A DNA stretch of 64,000 nucleotides from Xiphias gladius (Eukaryota; Chordata; Actinopteri; Istiophoriformes; Xiphiidae), in contig NC_053415.1 of NCBI RefSeq assembly GCF_016859285.1, forward strand, positions 14,339,501 through 14,403,500, in the 5' to 3' direction. Below the pieces are notes generated by a model, which did not search any database, was not told where the DNA came from, and was given only the letters and a program-made list of their open reading frames with translations. Both the position numbers and the translations under genes were made by a program. Shown in pieces: positions 12,030-22,900 of the stretch (its first letter is position 1; every line of letters begins with the position of its first letter).

Positions 12030-13600
12030 CAGTTTTTTTTTTTTTTTCAGTAAGACTTTATACTTTACAAAATGAGCACAGGTACAACCGTACTGTATAA
12101 TGCAATTCAATCTAACAGCCATACAATAACTCTTTTTGGAAGTTTAAAGTTTAAAATTTTCACTTTTGTTAACCCTGTGGCAGAAGAATTATGTCAATTG
12201 TGTGATCATTTCTAGGCCATAGTTTGCAGCATTGGATCACGTTACATTGTACAAGTGAACATAACTGATGAGTAACAATGTAAATGACAGCTGGTTCCTT
12301 TGTGGATCTTTTTTTTTTTTTTTCAACCCACACCACTAACATAAACAATTTGTAAAATACTGTATACAAATGTACCGCTCTGAAATGGACAATTCTTCAG
12401 TATGACTGCTCTTGGCCTTTAAATACATTTTACTTATACTGAATTTTACTTTGAAGAATTTGCTTTGGTAAAGGATTTGGAAACATTTTCCACCATTGTT
12501 TTATGCATTTGTTTTTAAGTACTGAATTTCTGGACGACTCTGTTTTTAGTCCTCTGCCTGCGTGAAATTTATGTACATTTTCTCTAAAACAAGCCACAAG
12601 TACTGCTACGTAAAAAAAAAAAGAAAAAAAAATACTCCATCACAAGTAAAAGTCCCGCTTTGAAAATCCTACTTAAGAAGTATTAGCAGCTAAATTTAGT
12701 TAAAGTATCAGACTCAAAAGTACTGGACCCCTGTGACTGATTTATTATTATACAGTATATAACATTTATAGATGGTTAAAACTGATGGATCAGTGTTTAA
12801 GCAGCATTTTACTGTTGTAGCCGGCATAAGATGGAGCTAGTTTTAATTACTTTATATACACTTTTAACCACTTCATATACAGTGGTGGTTCCCTTTCCTA
12901 TTCTGCTACACACATTTGCATCCATGTTTTGGAGTCTAATCTTTGCTTTATTGTGAATTACTGGAAAATAACTTACCTCTCGGAGCCGCTTATGGTTAAG
13001 TAAATTGAAACCATGTGAAAAGATTAGAAGGGAATCGTCTCTTTTGGATTGAACTGATAACAACTCATAGACATCTGAAACATGACAAGGGGCCTCAACA
13101 TGACACTTCCTCTTTGTTGAGGGGTCAAAAGCCAAAAATGGAAGGGAACCGGCGGTTTAATCTTTTACAGCGTGCTGTATTTCACACCCTTGATCGTGTG
13201 TTTTTGTCCTAAATCTTAATCTGAAAGTAGCTACAGCTGGTGGAGTAGAAGTATGGTATCAGAAAAGGGGAATGGTCACGTAAGGTAGCTTTCCCACCAC
13301 TGAAATCGAGTGTGAATCAGCTCCTGTGGTTATATCTCCGATATCTTGTGCAGGAGTGAATATTGTGCACTGTGCTGCTAATCCTTGCTAGGATTAGGCA
13401 AAGCCTTGGCCACACTGGAACTGGGTTCCAAATGCCATGGCAACGCCAAGAATGGGGGGGGAAGCATGAATAGAGAGCAGCGCAACGGCTCCTTGCGGTG
13501 CTGGATGTAAGGCGACGCTCGTCTGTGCCACATTCGTAGTCTGTCGGCGATGCCCCTCCGGCTGCCGGGTGCAACCTTCGCGCCGTCCAGGAGCGCGTCA
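12030..13600. other. Intergenic region phgdh-klhl23
   Basis: Mostly AT-rich sequence with homopolymer runs, turning GC-richer from about 13380 towards the klhl23 leader. In human the PHOSPHO2 gene lies immediately upstream of KLHL23; I see no HAD-phosphatase coding exon here. Open frames on the minus strand (for example 12809-13135) show no recognisable domain. Confidence 0.55.
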
Positions 13601-13763
13601 CGGGACCGTGGATGGAGGTTATATTTAGAGGCTCGGGGAGAGAGAAAGGGACAGCGGCGTCGGGCGATTCTTCTGAGTGGCTGTTTGGCTTTCATCAAGG
13701 ACCTGCCGGTGGAGACTTGAGTGGGCTGTTGGAGAGGAGGAGGGGGTTGGGGTGGCCGCTGCG

Positions 13764-13805
<42 letters not shown>

Positions 13806-13951
13806 TAACCAAAATAGGATAGAGCGGACTGCGACCGATCGGCAGGAGCTAAACTGAGGTTCATGTGTTTTGGAGACGAGCGTTCAAGGAGAGGACACAG
13901 CCGAGTGTCAGTGTTGAACAGCACCGATTATTCATGGATATAGGATGAGAG
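13600..13951 (+). other. klhl23: klhl23 5' untranslated exon (5' end not defined)
   Basis: A GC-rich stretch ends in a good donor (GAG|GTAAGCC, donor at 13952). It pairs with the acceptor tctttccag at 14160, five nucleotides before the klhl23 ATG. The leader probably contains a (CA)n run. The transcription start was not determined; the left boundary is approximate. Confidence 0.6.
13766..13802. repeat. (CA)n microsatellite in the klhl23 leader
   Basis: About 18 uninterrupted CA units, inside the inferred 5' untranslated exon. Confidence 0.95.
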
Positions 13952-14165
13952 GTAAGCCTGTAATATCTCTCCTTGAATGTAGTCCTGTATTTAAGGGCTG
14001 ATCAAAGGGAAAATTTCACCGCCGTGAGACTGTCATTAATTATACATTTGAATGTGACGTCACGGTTTTGCTATGCTTTTTTTTTTTTTTTTTTTTTTTG
14101 CCAGCCCATATAATAGGTAGTGGATTTGGATCACTGACATGTTTCCGCGTGTCTTTCCAGTGACC

Positions 14166-17100
14166 ATGTCACGCCAAGAAAGCGACATCTACACATACGA
14201 CTTCTGTGATGGTGACCATCCAGCGGAGCTCCTGGGCGCTCTCAGGCATTTCTACATTAGTGGCCTGTTTACAGACGTTTCTCTGCAGTGTGGCGAGTCC
14301 GGACAGGTGTTCCACTGCCACAAGGCTCTGCTGTCAGCCCGCAGCTCCTATTTTAAAGTCATGTTCACAGCTGATATGAGGGAGAGGTCAAACAGCGTCG
14401 TCAAACTGACGGGGGTTGACTGCGGGGTTCTGGGTGCTCTGGTGAACTATGTGTACACAGCCCGGGTGTGCATCACCGAGAGCAACGTTCAGAGCCTCCT
14501 GGAGGCTGCGGACCTCCTGCAGTTCACTACCGTCAAACAGGCGTGCGAAGAGTTTCTCATTCGCCTCCTGGATGTGGACAACTGCCTGGGGATGCACGCG
14601 TTTGCTCAGCTGCACCTCTGCCCTGCACTGGAGAGGGAGGCCCGGAGGATGATGCTGAGCAGGTTCCCAGAGCTCATGCAGCAGGAGGAGTTCCTAGAGC
14701 TGGACCATGAGAAGATGAGATCGGTTTTGGCAGCTCAGAACTTCACTGTGCAGAGGGATGATGTGTTGATAGATGCTGTAGCCAAATGGGTAACCCATGA
14801 CTTGGATAATCGTGTTCGCCATACTGCAGACCTCCTGCACTCCATCCACCTGGACCTGGATGAGATTTACTTCAATGCTACTTCAGAGGTGCACGGGCAA
14901 CGCTTGCTGAGCAGTGAGGGGAAATTTAAATCTCTGATAATTCAGGCTTTAAGATCCAATGGCAAGGAGATGTCTGCAAGTAGAAAAATGTCTTCAAGCA
15001 TGTATATCATCGGTGGGTACTACTGGCACCCTCTTTGTGAAGTTCACATCTGGGATCCTATCAGCAACACATGGGTGCAAGGAAAAGACATGGCTGACCA
15101 TGCAAGGGAGAGTTACAGTGTCAGTTTACTTGGAGCAAATATCTATGTGACTGGCGGTTACAGGACAAACACAGTTGAGGCCCTGGACACTGTTTCGATT
15201 TATAACTCTGACTATGACGAATGGACCGAGGGTTGCTCCATGATTACAGCAAGGTACTACCACTGTTCTGTGGCTTTGCATGGCTGTATCTACGCCATTG
15301 GAGGCTACAGAGGAGGAGCTCCAGAGCGAGAGACTGAATTTTATGATCCTTTGAAAAAGAAATGGTTTCCTGTGGCCAAAATGATCCAAGGTATGCAAAA
15401 TATTAGGTGACATGTTATATCCGGGGATTGACTGAAAAGGAGGAAAAAAAGAATGAATCAGTGTTGAGAAAACAATTTCACCACAAGGTCCATTGAGTGT
15501 TCTAGAGCTTACGATCACATCAAATGATCTTCATCAATAGGTGGAGTTTGCCCTGGTACAGAATTGTCAATGTTCAAATTCCTAATTTTTCACTGGACTT
15601 CACTGTACTTCTTGTCCATGTTCTGAGTTCATCCTTAGCCTTCCAATCTCCTCATGAAGATCATGTTATTTGACTGAAAGCTCCTGAACAGCTTTTAAAT
15701 GGACTTTCTGGTCAGTTTTTTTCTTTCTTTTTTGTCATGTGCTGTTTCCAAAGTCAAGAGAGAAGACTGAACCTCAATAAATTAGTGCTTTTCTAAAAAT
15801 ACAATTTTGGTGGTACCAACTATTCATTACCAATTGAACGTCAAAGTTTATCCATGCAGTTCATTAAAAACACAAAGTTTGAGCATAAAGGTTCATACTT
15901 AACCTAGGGAATAGCAGTTTGACAAAAAATCTTGACACAAGATCCACTTATTAGTCTTCTTTCTGAGCTATCAGTCACATCTCAGGTCCTTCATCAGTAG
16001 ATGGAGTTGGCTCAGTTGTTGTGGAACTGGTTCAGTTCCCTTATTCTAGATACTGGTATAGCTGAAAGACCAGGAAGAAATCGAGTAGGGAAAATTTGGT
16101 TAAAATAGTGCACGTTTTTACATTTTTCTTTTACAACTTAAAGCTACACTAATCATTTTCTTTCATTTAAGGTTCACATGACTACTTGTTGCTTGTAGTG
16201 ACCAACCCACAGAGAATTATCACCCAATTCTACTGTTCTCCTCACAACTACATAGCATTATAGTGGCTTTCAGCTCATTGTTTTACGGTTCGCTATTGTA
16301 CTATTTTGGTTAACCCTCTTAAACTAATTTTACATCACCTGCCCACCACCAAACAGCGGACAGACAAAGTTAGCACCAAGCTGGTGAACATAGCGGAGCA
16401 TCTGGCAGGTAAACCCAGATATTTCCCTCATGACTTGGTGGTGAACAAAACAGAGCTAAAAGCAGAGTGAACATTGGACTTAATTTTGCCAGAAACAAAA
16501 CTCAAAATAAATGCTAGAGTTGCTTTGTGTCTGTTGAATGTGTAACTTGTATGCTAATAACAATCACCTTATCAACTTTAAAAGCTGATAATGTGGCAGT
16601 GTTGTGTTTCCTCCTTGTAACGCTGTCCCCAAATGATCAAAAAATCAATTAATGCATGTTTCAGACATTAACATTTATAGACGTTTGTTATTGATCAAAT
16701 GACACATATAACCTCTGTTCCCTTTGAAGGTGTGGGAAATGCCACTGCCTGTGTAATGGGAGACAAAATCTATGTGACCGGAGGCCACTATGGGTACAGA
16801 GGTAGCTGCACCTATGAAAAAATCCAGGTCTTCAGGCCAGATGTCAATGAGTGGAGTATCACTACAATATGTCCCCATCCAGGTATGAGAAGAAGAAAAA
16901 GGAATGTGAGCAACAATGGTCTGAATACTGTTTTCTAATTAAAAGTCATCTATTTTCAGAGTACGGGCTGTGTTCTGTGTCTCTCAACAACAAGCTGTAT
17001 TTGGTGGGTGGACAGACGACTATCGCAGACTGCTACGACCCAGAGAGAGACGAGTGGAGACCATTATCAGTGATGAAGGAGAGGAGGATGGAGTGTGGGG

Positions 17101-17270
17101 CTGTGGTAATAAATGGATGTATTTATGTAACAGGGGGATACTCCTACTCAAAAGGGACTTATTTGCAGAGCATTGAGAAGTACGACCCTGAGCTGGACTC
17201 ATGGGAGATAGTGGGGACCCTTCCCAGCCCAGCCAGATCACATGGATGTGTTTGTGTTCACAGTGTTTAG
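14166..17270 (+). CDS. klhl23: Kelch-like protein 23 (BTB-BACK-kelch)
   Basis: Probable substrate adaptor for a CUL3 E3 ubiquitin ligase (family role). Three coding exons: 14166-15390, 16730-16882 and 16960-17270, joining in phase to 562 aa (human about 558). The start MSRQESDIYTYDF follows a splice acceptor by five bases; an upstream in-frame ATG at 14139 lies in the intron and is not used in this model. Domains: BTB from about residue 30 (FTDVSLQCGE..., HKALLSARSSYFKVMF), BACK from about 140 to 245, then six kelch blades from about 278, each marked by a Gly-Gly doublet (YIIGG, YVTGG, YAIGG, YVTGG, YLVGG, YVTGG). The large first exon carrying BTB, BACK and the first kelch repeats fits the KLHL23 gene. 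Other KLHL paralogues are less likely given flanking ssb, mettl5 and ubr3. Confidence 0.95.
16140..16640. mobile_element. Teleost interspersed repeat in klhl23 intron
   Basis: The stretch containing 'gacaaagttagcaccaagc', 'tggtgaacatagcggagca' and 'cccagatatttccctcatg' matches a non-coding repeat I remember as very common in percomorph fishes. The class (SINE-like or MITE) is unknown to me and the ends are approximate. Confidence 0.55.
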
Positions 17271-17695
17271 TGTCAAACCCTTATCACATATGTTTATTTA
17301 TTGTCATTTTGTGCCAAATGGATCAAATGGTGAAGTGTATTCTGTCAAAGTGTGATAATGTCAGGTATACTTTCACATAAGATGACATATTAGCCCATGT
17401 TTTGCACTGGGTGACTGCCTTTAGAGAACTACAAATTTGCCAAACTGTTCATATGCTAAAGAATAAGTATGTAACTGTACCTCAGGGGCTTCACAATTAC
17501 CATTTTAGTTTACCATGTTGGTTATTTCTGTTTTAATAGATTGAAAGGAAACACTGAAAAGAGAAAGCTCGTGCCTGTTTTGAGTATGATCAAAATCTAC
17601 ATTAGAAACACACAGAATCCAGCTCAGACCAATAATGCACTAGGACACTTAAAAGCATCTTTTTTTAGTAAACCTGTACCGCCAGGCTGCTGCTG

Positions 17696-17701
17696 AATAA
17701 A
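17696..17701 (+). promoter_or_regulatory. klhl23 polyadenylation signal
   Basis: AATAAA, overlapping a second one (AATAAATAAA), about 425 nt after the stop codon. Confidence 0.65.
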
Positions 17702-17940
17702 TAAATCACTGCAACTGTGATGCGATTTCTGCCTAAATTTATGAATTAGTTTCATAAAAGGTATTACAGTAGACTCAGTTTAAGATTAAGCACTTGTTTA
17801 TACAGTGACAAATTTTATGTTGTTTTAAGTTTAGTTACATTAAGCTTATGTTTTATGTTTTATGGCCCGAGTTATATGTTATATACTCAGTTGCCAGGTT
17901 TTTTTTGGCTATGCTTGGTTAAAACTAATAGACCCCGACC

Positions 17941-17962
17941 GATATATATATATATATATATA
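17941..17962. repeat. (TA)n microsatellite
   Basis: Uninterrupted TA units, directly visible. Confidence 0.9.
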
Positions 17963-18165
17963 TGGCATTAGCCCCAAAAATCCAGCAGCAGTCGGGCTCT
18001 GAAAACTAATGCAGTCTAGTACAGCAGTGTTCATGCATGTTATAATGTTATAATGTTGATTCAGCTGTAGGCCAAAGAAAACATAGCGCAATGCAGGTTC
18101 CACATAAAGATGTATAATCATAATAAGACTTAAATTAAAACTAAAAATTATAATAATCAGAGGAA

Positions 18166-18167
<2 letters not shown>

Positions 18168-18208
<41 letters not shown>

Positions 18209-18209
18209 T
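18168..18209. repeat. (AAT)n microsatellite
   Basis: About thirteen AAT units, directly visible. Confidence 0.9.
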
Positions 18210-18559
18210 GAAGCAGTGCGTGTTGAGCATGATCGAGGGCGCAGTATGTGGTTTGCAGATAACAGATCCAGACTCTGCAGCTCCGGAGGTAGAAATAACT
18301 GCGGAAAAAGAGAAAGCAAGAAACTACGGGAGAGATAAGAAGCTAGTTAGTAACAAGCATTGATGGGATATCAACCAAGTATATAGAATAATTAATGTGT
18401 AAAAACATGTTACAAACAATTTTCAATGTGGGATTTTTCTATAATGCGCCCAATGCTTGCTTCATTATATGACTTAGAGCCGAATTCCAGTGACACCCTG
18501 TGGCTGTGACCTACATCACACAGATACCGTCAGTTTCGTCCTGCACCCAGGAGCAGCTG

Positions 18560-18707
18560 TAGCGCTTTTTTCAGCCGGCGCTGAGACGAGCTCATTTTGG
18601 TCCTCGGTGTGCTCCGTAGCACGCAGTTCCACAACGTGCGAGCAGCGAAGTGAGGAGAACTCTTGGTTTGAACAGTAAAACTGCTGTTAACGCCGACTGA
18701 ACATACT
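18560..18707 (+). other. ssb: Probable ssb 5' untranslated exon
   Basis: A GC-richer block ends in ATACT|GTAAGTTT, a strong donor at 18708. It is the natural partner of the acceptor ctacacag at 19965, seven bases before the ssb ATG. The transcription start is not visible, so the left edge is a guess. Confidence 0.45.
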
Positions 18708-19972
18708 GTAAGTTTAACTTTTCAAAGAGGGTTTAAAAGGGCATCTATGGTTTCTTCATATTACCAGGTAAATGTTCCGTAGGTTTACAAAAGAACACAG
18801 TAGACAATCTCTAGCGTCTGGCGTCTTTGAACGGCATGCTGTTGGCTAGAAAGGAGTTACGCAGAGTATAAATGACTAATTTAACTTTACATACAGAAGT
18901 AATTGATGGCTGACTAAATATCACACTGAATAAAGCAAATACTACCACCGTGTCTAGACCCAAAAAGCTGGGTTTGAGTGTATAAGTGCTGCATATAAGC
19001 TAAGCTAGCATGGTAGCCAGTAAGCTAGCTGCAAAAGCAGCATGACATCAGGATAAATGAAAACTGTACTCTTCATGTTAAAAAAATGTGCTAATTTTCA
19101 TACATTGTTAGTTTTAACTTGGCTTATTAGATTTTATTTAAATGGCCAAGACGTTCAAGATGCTGACCAGCTGCCTAATGTTGTTTTGGGATGTTTTTTG
19201 GGTTTTTTTTGCCATTTAACTGTATCAATTTTTAAACAGATTTATTACAGAGTAATGCCAACAGTGCATTCCAAGCAAGAGCTGTTGTTGCTGCTTATGG
19301 CTAAAAAGGACTCTCTAGATAGCTAAAATTGCCGTTTCACACAAATCTCAAAAAATCGTAAAAGGAAGTACCCGCATGGTATCTGGCCCTGCAGGTTTTT
19401 ACTGTTTTTTTTTTTTTGTTGTTTTTTTTTTAATTTTTGGCAGCTGAGTCTTCCCCAATACAATGGTGGTGGATGGAATTTAAGTTGCTGTGCTCATAAT
19501 TTTGAAAAATTACAATTGGAAAAAAAAAACCTAAATGCTTTTTCCACTCACAATGTCTGGATAATACTGTATAATTCATACACCACAATATGGTCAGATT
19601 TTCACAATTTTTAAACTTAAATTAATACCTGCTATGATTGAGACAGTGCTCAAAAACTGGAGAACACACAAAGTACTGAAGATAAACAATTGTTATGTTA
19701 AACTGAAGTGGATAATCTTACATTTATTATTTGTGCGTGTGTACACACACACACAAGCAAAGCTGCAAATCTCCGCATTTCTGAAGCTAGAATCAGTGAA
19801 TATTCGGCTAACTGACTTTAGCTATTGCTCAATTAGAAGAATTGTTGTGGATTTATTTACTGTAGATACTGTAAATTTACATGAATGTGTGTCTCTTCCA
19901 TAGAAGAATATAATTTAGGAATGATATTTTGTTCTTGATTGTTTGGGTTACTCTTGTCTACACAGGACAATA

Positions 19973-22900
19973 ATGGCAGAAAATCAAGACGAGATGTCCC
20001 CAATTGAGATGAAAGTGGCACGACAGATAGAGGTAATTCTGATATTGAAATTGTGTTTATATTTTGCCATGGTCAGTTACATTCATCTCATTGAAAAGTG
20101 TCTCATTCTCACCTCTAGTACTACTTTGGAGATCACAATCTTCCGAGAGACAAGTTTCTTAAAGAACAACTACAGCAGGATGACGGCTGGGTGTCTTTGG
20201 AGACGATGCTTAAATTCAACAGGTTTGTTATTCTTCCCTTTATTGTATTCAAAACAATTACAGCTCATATTTTAGCCTTATTTGAGTCATTCAGTATTGC
20301 GTATCCTTTGCGTAAGCTCAACACACTTTAGAGTTCAGTTTCTTTTCTTTGCAAAGCTTAGTGTATATAGTTTGTCACTTACACGAGGCAACCCCTACAA
20401 CACCAAACCAAGTATTGTTAGGCCTTGTTCAGATTGCCAGCCCAAGTCAGTTTGTTGGTGTATCCGGATTGATTTTTAGAAAGTCTGGATGGCAAAAAAC
20501 TAAATTGAATGCAATTTTTGCAACACGTTTGGAGGTGGTTGAAATGCAATGCCAATTGGATTTCTACAGATGCGTCTCAGTCTGGATGTTCTGACCGCTC
20601 AAATTGGATTTCAAAGTAGCTTTTGCGCCACTAGCAACACGACACACAATGACAACGTCAAGTCCAGAGGGACAGAGCGAGCAGAATCCTAGCTGCTACT
20701 AGCAGAGCGCTATCAGAGTACATTTTTTTTGACACAAGGGAGGACAACGACGGAGGAGTTCTGCACTGTGACTCGACAGCGCGATTGTTTGGGGCGAGAT
20801 TATGGACCTCCATTTCTCATGCTTCCTTGGTGGAAAGCAGCGTCATCAGCGTAGCTATGCCTACGTCGTCACGACAGCAACCCATGCAGATAGGTTGGTG
20901 ATGTCTGGACAAACAAATCTGAGCTGATCACTTACAAAAAAACCAGTGCAGACAGTCTGTCCTAAAGATCTGATTTGAGAGACAAATAGGATTTGCCTGC
21001 AGTCTGAAAAAGAAGAAAAAACCCCATTTAACAGTCTGCTGTGTTGTCTGTTCAGTATATCTCCTAAAATGTGAGCCCAGAAATCAATTTTTTGAACCCG
21101 TTAACACAGGAATTTTAGCTTCACCAAAACCTGTTTCGGTGCCTGTGTGGTCTCATTGTCCTCTACACGTTATTGTTTTTGTTTGGTTTTTTTTGGCATG
21201 TTGAGACATACATGTAAATATGCACACCATCTTACAACGAGGCAGAGGAGACCGGTAAATAACAGGATCTGACTCTATCTGTGCCCCTGGGTAATGTTAG
21301 TGTTTACCTGCATCACCCTACTGTTGCAGCGTGTGGTAGGCTCTCTGCTATTGTCACCTTCAGCCTCAATGGGAGTGTGCGAGATCATTGAGTGCTAACA
21401 GTATTCTACATTAGACTAGTTTAGTACCACTGTATTTCTTTTTATTGTTGAAAACACCAGTGGCTGTCACTGACCAAAATATGTCATATCAAACAGAAAT
21501 CTGGGCTTTACCCACAAAACACTCACCAAATGATTCTAAGCATCTCAAAAACTGATGCAAAATTTTATGTAATGTGTCCGTGCGCTTTTTTTCTTAACAG
21601 CTGATGAGGAAATATTTGCTTTTACATCGCTGATTTGCGTCACACCAGCATAATATTGATGAATCAGATAGTGAAGCTTCAGTAAAAAAAAAAAAATCAG
21701 CTAAAAGCAGTGGCCCATTTTAAAAGTCAGGTGGGGAATTTTTCAGTCAGCTGGCCAGAGGACAGGAAAACTGGAGGTTGTGTGACTGAGCAAGAAAAGA
21801 GAGACAGCGATGACTAATCAGTTTGCGGACCCAGTGTATGACTCATGACAGGCAGGGCAAGATTAGTGTATGCCCTCACCCTGTCCCTGAAGTGTACTTG
21901 TCACCAGCCAGATCACATTTAGCCACAGCATGCACACACAAAAACAGCCACAGCTCGTAAACAAAGTAAAGTTTTGCTGAATTTAAGAGGTCTTCATGAA
22001 TATGAGAACTGCCTATTAACAACTCAGCACAACTGGTTGCATATTTGGAATTTGTTGTGGTTGTTTAAGTCGGTGAGAGTCAGCACATTTGTTTTCTTAA
22101 CATGCTGAATTCTTTGAAAAGCAGTGGAGCAGTAATTCAATAGCATGCAGTATCCCTAGCTATATACTGTGTGACTGCAGTGAGATGAAGGAGTTCATGT
22201 TGCTCATCAGTATTTACGCATGCTTTTAAAGAAGGACAGTGTTTGAATTATGTCTTCCTTCCCGTTCAGAGTGTTTGATAGATTTTTATTCTCTTCCCAG
22301 ACTGAAGTCTTTAACCACAGACAGCAGCGTCATCGTTGCAGCTCTCCAAAAATCAAAGACTGGACTCTTGGAAATCAGTGAAGACAAGACAAAAATCAGG
22401 AGGTCTCCAGACAAACCCTTACCCGAACTGAATGATGAATACAAAGATGCTCTTAAACACAAATCTGTGTACATTGTAAGTATTTGCATTGACTCTCATG
22501 CACACCAATCTAGAATTTTGATAAATAAATAAAGTTGTCTTTGTTGTTATATTATGGTGCTTATATTTCCATTGCTTCAAATTATAAATAAGCTATTTTT
22601 TTCTTTTCTGAGCAAATATCTGCATCTCATGAAACTGTATTTGCTCTAAATTTACATAAAAGCATATCCCTTTTCCATGCCACATTGTACTTTAATTCTA
22701 GGAATGTATTGCAAAAATGTTTCCATTTTTATATTACATGCCATCATATTTCATATTGTATTCTGATTTGATCCAAGTATACTGCTGTTGTTCTTACAGT
22801 CTAATATTTTCAAACTAACTTACTGTCGTCTTCTGCTCTCACAGTGATCTATCATGTTTTTCTCCTTTCTCATCTAGAAAGGTTTTCCCCTCGAAACGAC

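Larger units (their letters stand above)
17720..18560. other. Intergenic region klhl23-ssb
   Basis: AT-rich spacer with a (TA)n run at 17941-17962 and an (AAT)n run at 18168-18209. No gene-like exon was seen. The right part leads into the ssb promoter. Confidence 0.55.

Noticed and set aside
12809-13135. Minus-strand open frame of 108 codons between phgdh and klhl23, considered as phospho2 or another gene
   Set aside because: There is no HAD phosphatase motif, no recognisable domain and no splice structure.
13625-13924. Overlapping open frames on both strands around the CA repeat
   Set aside because: They are created by the CA run and GC-rich leader; the products are low-complexity (His-Thr or Cys-Val repeats) and match no protein.
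14388-14710. Open frames in other frames inside klhl23 exon 1
   Set aside because: They are shadows of the GC-rich BTB-BACK coding exon.
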